From an uncultured Erysipelotrichaceae bacterium (lineage in GTDB: Bacteria; Bacillota_I; Bacilli_A; Erysipelotrichales; Erysipelotrichaceae), in assembly GCA_902795875.1 (NCBI GenBank), contig CADBND010000251.1, forward strand, positions 1-7,090: 7,090 bases of DNA, read 5' to 3'. The position numbers and the translations under genes are program-made. The notes under the pieces were generated by a model. That model was not told where the DNA came from. It saw only the letters and a list, made by a program, of their open reading frames with translations, and searched no databases. This document shows, one piece after another, positions 1 through 5,599 of the stretch; the first letter of the stretch is position 1; each line of letters begins with the position of its first letter.

Positions 1-1205
1 CCGATCAGACGGGAATTCCAGTAGAAATTCTCAGTGGAAACATCCATGCTGACCTTTGAAAGATAATCCGGCATCTTCCCCACGGAAGTATAGACCGGAA
101 GCAGCGCATTGAACGGATTGGCACCGAAGCATACCCATTCGACACCCTGCAGTTTTTCAGGCATGTAGCCCCTGATCTGTAAGACAGCCATTACACCCGT
201 CCTGGAAATGCCGATCGGACGATAGATGCCCTTTCTTGGATCGTCGGCATGCTGGTAAGGATTGTAGGGTGTTCCCTGATAATAGGAAGACAGAACATAT
301 TTGACATCTTCCACCGTGATCTTCTTTTCCGCGACCATGGACCAGGGGATATTGTCGGACTCCGGCGTGAAGTCGGAATTCTCACCATCCCATTTGTATG
401 TGTTCGGATTGAAATAACGTCCCATGAACCAGGCTCTTGGTGTGTTGTATACATGATCGGCATCGGAATGGGAACCGAAGATATAACGCGGATTGAAGAC
501 CCTGCCCTTATTGAGATCGAGATGATTGTCTTTGATGAATTCCTTTAAATCAGCGGAACACATATGGAACTTCTTTTCACCCAGTGCATCATCCAGATCG
601 AAAGAATCGATCCCGAACTGGTTAGGCATGATGACATATTCCTCATCCTTCACCCTCTTGGCGATCCAGTGATGACCGCCGATCGTTTCCAGCCACCAGC
701 ATTCTTCCGCATCATTGAACGCAATGCCGTTGGCCTCATAGGTACCGTATTTTTCCAGCAACATACCCAGACGTTCAACGCCTTCTCTGGCTGAACGGAT
801 ATACGGAAGGACCAGAACGACCAGATCCTCTTCGCCCAGTCCGCCCGGAACTTCTCTCTGTTTTCCTTTTCTTTCTTTGTATTCAACATAAGGATCACCA
901 CCCAGTACCAGCGCATTGGAAGTGATCGTCTCCGTAGCCGTCATGCCGACATTCGCCTCATTGATCCCGTTCGCTGCCCAGATGCCGTTCTTGGGATCGA
1001 CGCTCGGTGTTGCCGTGTAACGCAAAGGATCATCCGGCAGATCGATGCTCAGATGAGAGATCTTGGACTTATATTTGCGTGGCTGCTTCTTCGGATCGAC
1101 CACGACGAGCTTCTTGACATCGAAATGTCCGTCATCGTTCCTCGCGATCATCGTCGAACCGTCATAGGAAGCTTTCTTTCCAACCAGTATTGTCGTACAA
1201 CCCAT
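1..1205 (-). CDS. C69-family dipeptidase (PepD/PepDA type), 3' end cut off by the window edge
   Basis: Cytoplasmic N-terminal-nucleophile peptidase expected to cleave a broad range of dipeptides. I translated the minus strand from ATG at 1205: 401 residues are visible and the frame stays open to the left edge, against roughly 470-500 in the family, so the C-terminus is missing. The N-terminus reads MGCTTILVGKKASYDGSTM followed by ARNDD, the hallmark of the family. Cys3 would be the catalytic nucleophile, exposed by removing only Met-Gly. Further family-like stretches are NGINEANVGMTATET (about residues 78-92) and ECWWLETIGGHHW (about 167-179). No in-frame start lies close upstream, so the very short pre-Cys segment looks real. 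It starts 14 bases after the stop of the alpha/beta hydrolase, with an AAGAAGA purine-rich stretch as ribosome site, so the two are almost surely co-transcribed. Family assignment is strong; the exact substrate is not readable. Confidence 0.93.
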   Translation of the reverse strand, partial: MGCTTILVGKKASYDGSTMIARNDDGHFDVKKLVVVDPKKQPRKYKSKISHLSIDLPDDPLRYTATPSVDPKNGIWAANGINEANVGMTATETITSNALVLGGDPYVEYKERKGKQREVPGGLGEEDLVVLVLPYIRSAREGVERLGMLLEKYGTYEANGIAFNDAEECWWLETIGGHHWIAKRVKDEEYVIMPNQFGIDSFDLDDALGEKKFHMCSADLKEFIKDNHLDLNKGRVFNPRYIFGSHSDADHVYNTPRAWFMGRYFNPNTYKWDGENSDFTPESDNIPWSMVAEKKITVEDVKYVLSSYYQGTPYNPYQHADDPRKGIYRPIGISRTGVMAVLQIRGYMPEKLQGVEWVCFGANPFNALLPVYTSVGKMPDYLSKVSMDVSTENFYWNSRLI

Positions 1206-1219
1206 ATCTTTTCTTCTTT

Positions 1220-1969
1220 CTATCTCATAAAAAATTCCAGGATCCTGTCCTTGATATCCTGTGCCTCATCGTAGACCGCATGGGAATAACCCTCATAGAA
1301 ATAGGAATCACAATGAAGTATCTCAACGATCCTGTTCATCTCTTCAAACGAGAAGATCCTGTCTTTCAAAGAACCCAGTACCAGGACCGGCACTTTGACT
1401 TTGTAAAGTTCCTCGCTCGTATCGAATCCCTTCGCTGCCTGTAAGCGGATCATAAAATCACGCAGTTCCTCACTGCTGAGATCCTTGAACATCGAGAAAG
1501 TCACATTGATCATCTGATCGTAGATCTCCTTGGAATAGACATCTTTCATAAACGTGGAAACAAGTCCCATGATATCCCTGTCTTTCGCAAGGTCATACCA
1601 TACATCCATCTTCTGGTGATCCTCTACCTTGCATACGGTAGAAGTCAAAACCATCTTCTTCACCATCTCCGGATGCAGGATGCACAGTTTCTGTGCGACC
1701 ATGCCTCCCATCGAAACGCCATAAAGATATATCTCACTCAATTCAAGTTCTTTTAAGCCATTGGCGATATCTTCCGCCAGATCGTCGATCCTGAGATCCT
1801 CTTTGGGGGATTCCGGATAATCAAATAGATAGACCGTAAAATCCTTAGAAAAGACCTCATAAGCCTGAATGATCGCCTGCGGCGATCCAGTAACGGGTCT
1901 CAGGCTGATACCCGGCAGAATGACCATGTTTCTCGGGCCATCCCCGAATTTTACATATTCCATATTCAT
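1220..1969 (-). CDS. Alpha/beta hydrolase fold protein, substrate unknown
   Basis: A 249-residue serine hydrolase of the alpha/beta fold. Numbered from the ATG at 1969: strand and turn LPG at about 18-20 (oxyanion region), nucleophile elbow GVSMGG with Ser86, acid Asp203 in LGSLKDRIF, and catalytic His230 in EGYSHAVYDE, giving a complete Ser-Asp-His triad. A helical cap probably spans about residues 115-185. There is no signal peptide or membrane segment, so it should be cytoplasmic. The frame can be extended ten codons to a TTG at 1999, but an AAAGGGTG ribosome site sits 11 bases before the ATG at 1969, inside that extension, so I take the ATG; a second ATG follows two codons later. It is first in an operon with the dipeptidase. 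Esterase, lipase-like or proline-iminopeptidase-like activity are all possible; the neighbour hints at peptide work but the sequence does not decide. Confidence 0.88.
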   Translation of the reverse strand: MNMEYVKFGDGPRNMVILPGISLRPVTGSPQAIIQAYEVFSKDFTVYLFDYPESPKEDLRIDDLAEDIANGLKELELSEIYLYGVSMGGMVAQKLCILHPEMVKKMVLTSTVCKVEDHQKMDVWYDLAKDRDIMGLVSTFMKDVYSKEIYDQMINVTFSMFKDLSSEELRDFMIRLQAAKGFDTSEELYKVKVPVLVLGSLKDRIFSFEEMNRIVEILHCDSYFYEGYSHAVYDEAQDIKDRILEFFMR

Positions 1970-2016
1970 ACAACAATTGTCACCCTTTCTTCTTCTCAAG
2001 TCAAAGTCAGATTCCG

Positions 2017-2031
2017 ATGTAAACGCTTATC
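2017..2031. promoter_or_regulatory. cre-like (LacI/CcpA family) operator candidate 1
   Basis: The minus strand reads AGATAAGCGTTTACA. Against the catabolite-responsive element consensus WTGNAANCGNWNNCW it matches 8 of 10 specified positions, including the central CG, in either orientation. The CG centre is at 2024-2025. It is 32 bases from a second similar site. It could bind CcpA or a local LacI-family repressor; no regulator gene is in the window. Confidence 0.5.
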
Positions 2032-2048
2032 TGTAAAAAACATAAAAA

Positions 2049-2063
2049 ATGGTAACGTTTTCC
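2049..2063. promoter_or_regulatory. cre-like (LacI/CcpA family) operator candidate 2
   Basis: The plus strand reads ATGGTAACGTTTTCC, matching 8 of 10 specified positions of WTGNAANCGNWNNCW, with the CG centre at 2056-2057. It lies about 66 bases upstream of the predicted dehydrogenase transcription start and 32 bases (about three helical turns) from the first site, so both would face the same side of the DNA. Confidence 0.45.
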
Positions 2064-2087
2064 TAAAAAAGTCATCGGGCTTTTTAT

Positions 2088-2105
2088 TTGTGAAATTAAT
2101 CACAA
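2088..2105. promoter_or_regulatory. Rex-type redox operator candidate
   Basis: The sequence TTGTGAAATTAATCACAA has perfect 6-base inverted arms TTGTGA/TCACAA around six bases. It matches the Bacillota Rex box form TTGTGAA-N4-TTCACAA at 13 of 14 specified positions. Its left arm is exactly the -35 hexamer of the dehydrogenase promoter, so a bound protein would block RNA polymerase. Rex is known to be released by NADH and to control alcohol dehydrogenases, which fits the gene. The outer TGTGA-N6-TCACA also resembles a CRP/FNR-family site, the main rival reading. Confidence 0.65.
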
Positions 2106-2116
2106 GAAAGTATACT
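2088..2116 (+). promoter_or_regulatory. Sigma-A promoter of the dehydrogenase gene
   Basis: A -35 box TTGTGA (2088-2093) and -10 box TATACT (2111-2116) are separated by exactly 17 bases. The predicted start of transcription is near 2123, giving a leader of about 27 bases to the ATG at 2150. A strong ribosome site GGAGG lies at 2133-2137. A second TATAAA at 2122-2127 is less well spaced from any -35 box. Confidence 0.72.
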
Positions 2117-2125
2117 AATAGTATA
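2111..2125. repeat. 15-bp perfect dyad over the -10 box
   Basis: TATACTAATAGTATA is a 7+1+7 perfect inverted repeat that contains the -10 hexamer and reaches the predicted transcription start. It may be a second operator, or only an effect of AT-rich promoter sequence. Confidence 0.5.
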
Positions 2126-2149
2126 AACTATTGGAGGAAAAATAAACAC

Positions 2150-3301
2150 ATGGCAAATCGTTTTATCCTGAATGAAACTTCCTATCACGGAACCGGTGCG
2201 GTCAAAGAGATCGTCAATGAGATCAAAGCCCGCGGCTTCAAGAAGGCTTTTGTCGCATCCGATCCCGATCTGGTCAGATTCGGTATCACAGCTAAAGTGA
2301 CCGACCTTCTCGAACAAGCCGGTATCCCATATACTCTGTATTCCAACATCCAGCCTAACCCGACGATCGAAAACGTTCAGAGCGGTGTCAAAGCGTTCGC
2401 TGAAGCCGGTGCCGACTGCATCGTCGCCATCGGTGGCGGATCATCAATGGATACTTCCAAAGCCATCGGTATCATCAACACGAACCCCGAATTCGCCGAT
2501 GTGAGATCATTGGAAGGTGTTGCAGCCACAAAGAATCCGTGCACGCCGATCCTGGCCGTTCCTACAACTGCCGGTACTGCTGCTGAAGTGACGATCAACT
2601 ATGTTATCACTGACCCGGAAAACAAGAGAAAATTCGTCTGTGTGGACGTACACGATATCCCGGTCGTCGCCTTTGTCGACCCGGAAATGATGGCCTCGAT
2701 GCCGGCAGGACTGACTGCTGCGACCGGCATGGATGCATTGACGCATGCGATCGAAGGATACATTACAGCCGGTGCCTGGGAACTTTCTGACATGTTCCAC
2801 ATCAAAGCGATCCGCATGATCGCCAAGAACCTGAGAGGTGCCGTAAAGAACGAACCCGAAGGAAGAGAAGCGATGGCGCTTGCCCAGTATATTGCCGGTA
2901 TGGGATTCTCCAACGTCGGACTCGGTGTAGACCATTCCATGGCTCATACCCTTTCTGCCTACTACAATATGCCCCACGGCAAGGCATGTGCGACCCTGCT
3001 TCCGACAGTCATGGCCTACAACGCTCCTGTCACCGGTGAGAAATACCGTGACATCGCCGACGCATTCGGTGTCGAAGGTGCCTACACGATGCCTCTTGAA
3101 GAAGCAAGAACGGCCGCTGTGAATGCCGTCAAAAAACTCGGTGAAGATGTCGGTATCGTCATGTCCTTAAAAGATGTCGTACCGATGGAAGATGTCGACG
3201 CCCTCTCCGCAGACGCCTTGAAAGATGCCTGCACTCCGGGCAATCCCCGTCCTGTAACGGTCGAAGACATCAAGGAAATGTTCCTTTCACTGATGAAATA
3301 A
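2150..3301 (+). CDS. fucO: FucO-type iron-containing alcohol dehydrogenase (lactaldehyde reductase family)
   Basis: A cytoplasmic group III (iron-dependent) NAD(H) alcohol dehydrogenase. E. coli FucO reduces L-lactaldehyde to 1,2-propanediol. From the ATG at 2150 the protein has 383 residues, the E. coli length, and long identical stretches such as NPEFADVRSLEG, PTTAGTAAEVTINYVITD and GQYVAGMGFSNVGLG-like sequence. The N-terminal Rossmann-like domain carries GGGSSMD at about 95-101. Asp38 matches the E. coli Asp that favours NAD over NADP. The metal ligands appear as Asp195, His199, His262 and His276. The frame extends 20 codons upstream to a GTG, but GGAGG at 2133-2137 supports the ATG. It is a single-gene unit, divergent from the hydrolase operon and ended by a terminator. 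No fucose or rhamnose genes are visible, so it may serve as a general NADH sink; 1,2-propanediol, ethanol or butanol-type substrates are possible. The symbol rests on homology, not on proven substrate. Confidence 0.93.
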   Translation: MANRFILNETSYHGTGAVKEIVNEIKARGFKKAFVASDPDLVRFGITAKVTDLLEQAGIPYTLYSNIQPNPTIENVQSGVKAFAEAGADCIVAIGGGSSMDTSKAIGIINTNPEFADVRSLEGVAATKNPCTPILAVPTTAGTAAEVTINYVITDPENKRKFVCVDVHDIPVVAFVDPEMMASMPAGLTAATGMDALTHAIEGYITAGAWELSDMFHIKAIRMIAKNLRGAVKNEPEGREAMALAQYIAGMGFSNVGLGVDHSMAHTLSAYYNMPHGKACATLLPTVMAYNAPVTGEKYRDIADAFGVEGAYTMPLEEARTAAVNAVKKLGEDVGIVMSLKDVVPMEDVDALSADALKDACTPGNPRPVTVEDIKEMFLSLMK

Positions 3302-3319
3302 TTGAGACACAAAGTTGAC

Positions 3320-3348
3320 AAAGACCAGGCAGAAAACCTGGTCTTTTT
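3320..3348 (+). terminator. Intrinsic terminator of the dehydrogenase gene
   Basis: A perfect 10-bp stem AAAGACCAGG/CCTGGTCTTT with a 7-base loop is followed by TTTTT (3344-3348) and then a further T-rich stretch. It starts 18 bases after the dehydrogenase stop. It also lies just past the stop of the convergent phosphatase, but on the minus strand the T-run is only three long, so it would be weak for that gene. Confidence 0.88.
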
Positions 3349-3364
3349 CATTTTCATCGATATG

Positions 3365-4057
3365 TCATAAAGAGATCCCGTTGTGCGGATACTTCAGCCA
3401 TTCTTCGATCAGACCTTTGCGGTGGCCTTTCAGATCGAGAAGCTCGAATCTGCCCTCATCGATCACAAATTCCGCCGCATAACCGTTTCTTACCGGATGG
3501 AAATCTTCTTCGTTTTCCCGCATCAGTTTCAACAAGCCATCAAGATCATATCCGAAAAACAACGAGATCATATTCAGAAAGACAGCACCGTGTGACACGA
3601 CCAGGATGTGATCACCATCACTCGCCTCATCATAGATCTCACCAAAGATATCCAGAAGTCTTTCCTTCAGCATCTGCATATCCTCACCACCGACATCCTT
3701 CCAGTCCCTTGAACCGAACCTTCGCTTATCGATCTCTTCCCGGTTTTGTGAGATCAGAGCACCTTCATATCTTCCCCAGAACATCTCCTTGAGTTTTTTG
3801 GTATATATCAAAGGCACATTCCTTCCCTCCAGAATGATGTGTGCCGTATCGACACAGCGCTCACTCGTGGAAGTATAGGCTCTTTTCAGATCGGCCTCTT
3901 TGAGTGCCTCTCTGGCCTCATAGGCCTGGCTGATCCCATCTTGCGTCAATGGGGAATCGCAATGGCCCTGCATCCTGCCTATCTCATTGAAAAGAGTCTT
4001 TCCATGACGGACATAATGAAAACAGACCTTCTTAGTATTCTTTGTCATATATACCAT
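3365..4057 (-). CDS. Histidine phosphatase family protein (phosphoglycerate mutase-like)
   Basis: A 230-residue branch-1 histidine phosphatase. The phosphohistidine motif is VRHGKT with His18 as acceptor and Arg17 beside it; TSTSERC supplies the second Arg (Arg67), KEMFWGRYEG supplies the likely acid (Glu91), and VVSHGAV supplies the second catalytic His (His156). These complete the active site. It is probably a cytoplasmic phosphatase of small phosphorylated metabolites; a true cofactor-dependent mutase would usually be longer and more conserved. GGAAAG ends two bases before the ATG at 4057 (five counted from GGA); a second in-frame ATG at 4048 is a fair alternative. It converges on the dehydrogenase. 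The 114 bases before it hold a hairpin terminator, so it is likely transcribed separately from the PTS operon or reached only by readthrough. No clear promoter is seen. Confidence 0.9.
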   Translation of the reverse strand: MVYMTKNTKKVCFHYVRHGKTLFNEIGRMQGHCDSPLTQDGISQAYEAREALKEADLKRAYTSTSERCVDTAHIILEGRNVPLIYTKKLKEMFWGRYEGALISQNREEIDKRRFGSRDWKDVGGEDMQMLKERLLDIFGEIYDEASDGDHILVVSHGAVFLNMISLFFGYDLDGLLKLMRENEEDFHPVRNGYAAEFVIDEGRFELLDLKGHRKGLIEEWLKYPHNGISL

Positions 4058-4120
4058 TACTTTCCAATATCTGCGAAGAGACGATCACGGATATTCATTC
4101 GTGCGATCCTTCTTCAAGAA

Positions 4121-4150
4121 GAAAGGAAGCAGGATGACCCGCTTCCTTTC
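4121..4150 (-). terminator. Hairpin terminator after the PTS gene
   Basis: On the minus strand a 13-bp stem GAAAGGAAGCGGG/CCTGCTTCCTTTC closes on a 4-base TCAT loop, 21 bases past the PTS stop. The one imperfect pair is G-U in minus-strand RNA but A-C in plus-strand RNA, which supports action on the leftward transcript. The tail TTCTTCTTG is only moderately T-rich, so termination may be partial. A smaller 6+1+6 dyad follows at about 4111-4123. Confidence 0.68.
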
Positions 4151-4171
4151 AAGATTCAAATGTTTATCTGC

Positions 4172-5557
4172 TTATTTGCCTTCCTTGGCCATTTCTTTCT
4201 TGCCAAGAACGTATGTTACAGCAAAGCCGATGATGACAGCCAGGACCATGACACCCATCATACCCCAGAAGTTGCCCCATGTTCCATCCGGATTCATGTA
4301 AGCAGCGAAGGACAGGAAGCCAGGACCGGCAACGACATACTGCGTCAGACCAAACAGACCGGCGATGAAGCCGCCGACACCGCCGCCGACCATCGCACCG
4401 ATGAGCGGATAACGGTTCGGGAACAGGACACCGTAGACACCCGGTTCAGTGATACCGCATAATGCAGTGATACCGGAACCGATACCGACCTGTCTGTTTT
4501 CTTCCTTCTTCTGAAGAAGTGCATAAGCCAGGCATGCGCCGCCGACTGCAACGTTGGCAGGAGCCATACCGGTACAGATCAGAGGATCGGAACCGACTTC
4601 AGCCAATAAGAGGAACAAGACAGGATAAGTCGCATTGTTCATACCGAAGAAGACCATCCAGACAGTGGTCGCACCGATGATGGCGACAGCCAGAGCCGGG
4701 AATGCACGGTAGATACCGAGAACTGCGTTAGCCAGAACAGTACCGACAGTGTAACCGATAGGACCTAATACGATCAGAGTAACAGGAACTGTTACCAGCA
4801 TCGTGATCAGCGGAACGAAGATCGTTCTGAGGTTGATCGGCAGGTTCTTCTGTAAGAACTTGTATACAACAGACATGAATAAGGTACCTAAGACGACCGG
4901 GAAGATCTGCCCGTTGTAACCGATGTTGGCTACAGGGATGCCCAGGAAGTTGAGCGTCTCAGGACGGTTGGCAGTGACATAAAGAAGTACTGCACCTAAG
5001 AAAGCGCCGAGATACGGATTGGATTTGAGTCTGGAAGCGCTGGAGAAACCGATATAGACCGGTAAGAAGTACAGCATTGACTGCTGGATCGCCGTCAAAA
5101 CGATGACAGTGCCATTTGTCGCATCAAGACCCGCAAACGTCTGTAACAAAGACAATACCGCACCCGTAAGACCTCCGGCGATGAAGACCGGAATGATCGG
5201 AGAGAATGTGCCGCCGATGTAGGACAGAACTGTCTCTACAACATTGCCCTTGACCTGAGAGTCTGCCTTGAGAGCTTCCGCATCATCAACGGAACCCGCA
5301 GCCTTGATATCGTTCTTGATGACTTCCTCATAAAGAGAAGGAACATCCTGACCGATGACGAACTGCTGTTCACCGTTCTGAACAACGATGTTGATGACAC
5401 CAGGGATCTTCTTTGCTTCTTCGATGTTGAGCTTACTGGAATCCTTAAGATTCATTCTCAGACGCGTCATGCAATGAGAAGCAGCCAGGATATTATCGGC
5501 ACCACCGCAGGCAGCAATAATATCATCAGATAATTTCTTGTAATCTTTCTTTGCCAT
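4172..5557 (-). CDS. PTS sugar transporter subunit IIBC, beta-glucoside (Glc superfamily) type
   Basis: A membrane permease that imports and phosphorylates a sugar using phosphate relayed from EI, HPr and IIA. It has 461 residues from the ATG at 5557. The IIB domain (about 1-85) has the phosphorylated Cys29 in SHCMTRLRMNLKD. A linker follows, and the IIC domain (about 105-455) has many hydrophobic helices and the conserved GITEPGVYGV at 368-377. The chain ends after the last helix with KKEMAKEGK, so there is no IIA domain, unlike BglF-type IIBCA proteins of about 620 residues. A TTG five codons upstream is in frame, but it overlaps the AAAGGGG ribosome site, so ATG is chosen. The GH1 gene ends 42 bases upstream, which points to aryl-beta-glucosides or cellobiose-like substrates. 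The usual Gly-x-His-Trp motif of IIC is GMNN here (residues 305-308), a departure from BglF. Confidence 0.93.
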   Translation of the reverse strand: MAKKDYKKLSDDIIAACGGADNILAASHCMTRLRMNLKDSSKLNIEEAKKIPGVINIVVQNGEQQFVIGQDVPSLYEEVIKNDIKAAGSVDDAEALKADSQVKGNVVETVLSYIGGTFSPIIPVFIAGGLTGAVLSLLQTFAGLDATNGTVIVLTAIQQSMLYFLPVYIGFSSASRLKSNPYLGAFLGAVLLYVTANRPETLNFLGIPVANIGYNGQIFPVVLGTLFMSVVYKFLQKNLPINLRTIFVPLITMLVTVPVTLIVLGPIGYTVGTVLANAVLGIYRAFPALAVAIIGATTVWMVFFGMNNATYPVLFLLLAEVGSDPLICTGMAPANVAVGGACLAYALLQKKEENRQVGIGSGITALCGITEPGVYGVLFPNRYPLIGAMVGGGVGGFIAGLFGLTQYVVAGPGFLSFAAYMNPDGTWGNFWGMMGVMVLAVIIGFAVTYVLGKKEMAKEGK

Positions 5558-5562
5558 TTTTT

Positions 5563-5570
5563 CCCCTTTC
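5563..5570 (-). promoter_or_regulatory. Ribosome binding site of the PTS gene
   Basis: The minus strand reads GAAAGGGG with five A residues before the ATG at 5557. This spacing decides the start against the in-frame TTG at 5572. The 42-base gap between the two operon genes shows no promoter or terminator. Confidence 0.75.
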
Positions 5571-5599
5571 AAAATATATGTTGGTAAAGATCGTTATTT

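Larger units (their letters stand above)
1970..2149. other. Divergent intergenic control region
   Basis: This 180-base AT-rich stretch separates the minus-strand hydrolase/dipeptidase operon from the plus-strand dehydrogenase. It holds the two cre-like sites, the Rex-like site, the dehydrogenase promoter and a 15-bp dyad listed separately. A-tracts at 2035-2040, 2044-2049 and 2065-2070 could bend the DNA. For the leftward operon only a weak promoter can be proposed: TTACCA (2054-2049 on the minus strand) with an 18-base gap to GATAAG (2030-2025). If correct, both cre-like sites would overlap it. That promoter is a guess. Confidence 0.7.

Noticed and set aside
191..916. Several 75-100-codon frames on both strands across the left end
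   Set aside because: All lie inside the C69 dipeptidase reading frame, which has strong family motifs; the frames are incidental.
1976..2004. TTGACT-N17-GACAAT as the promoter of the hydrolase operon
   Set aside because: The -10 box would lie only 7 bases from the ATG and overlap the ribosome site, leaving no usable leader.
2065..2085. AAAAAAG...CTTTTT as a terminator hairpin
   Set aside because: The stem is almost all A-T with one G-C pair and lies in a divergent promoter region where no transcript should end; A-tract bending is a better reading.
2507..2977. 156-codon open frame on the minus strand opposite the dehydrogenase
   Set aside because: It is a shadow of fucO with a protein composition rich in Arg, His, Ser and Cys and no ribosome site or family signature.
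4075..4120. TTGAAG-N18-TATCCG as a promoter for the phosphatase
   Set aside because: Only 4 of 6 and 3 of 6 consensus bases match, and the -35 candidate overlaps the small dyad after the terminator; too weak to annotate.
3839..4462. 207-codon plus-strand open frame spanning the phosphatase/PTS junction
   Set aside because: It overlaps the ends of two real minus-strand genes, includes the terminator hairpin, and shows no domain.
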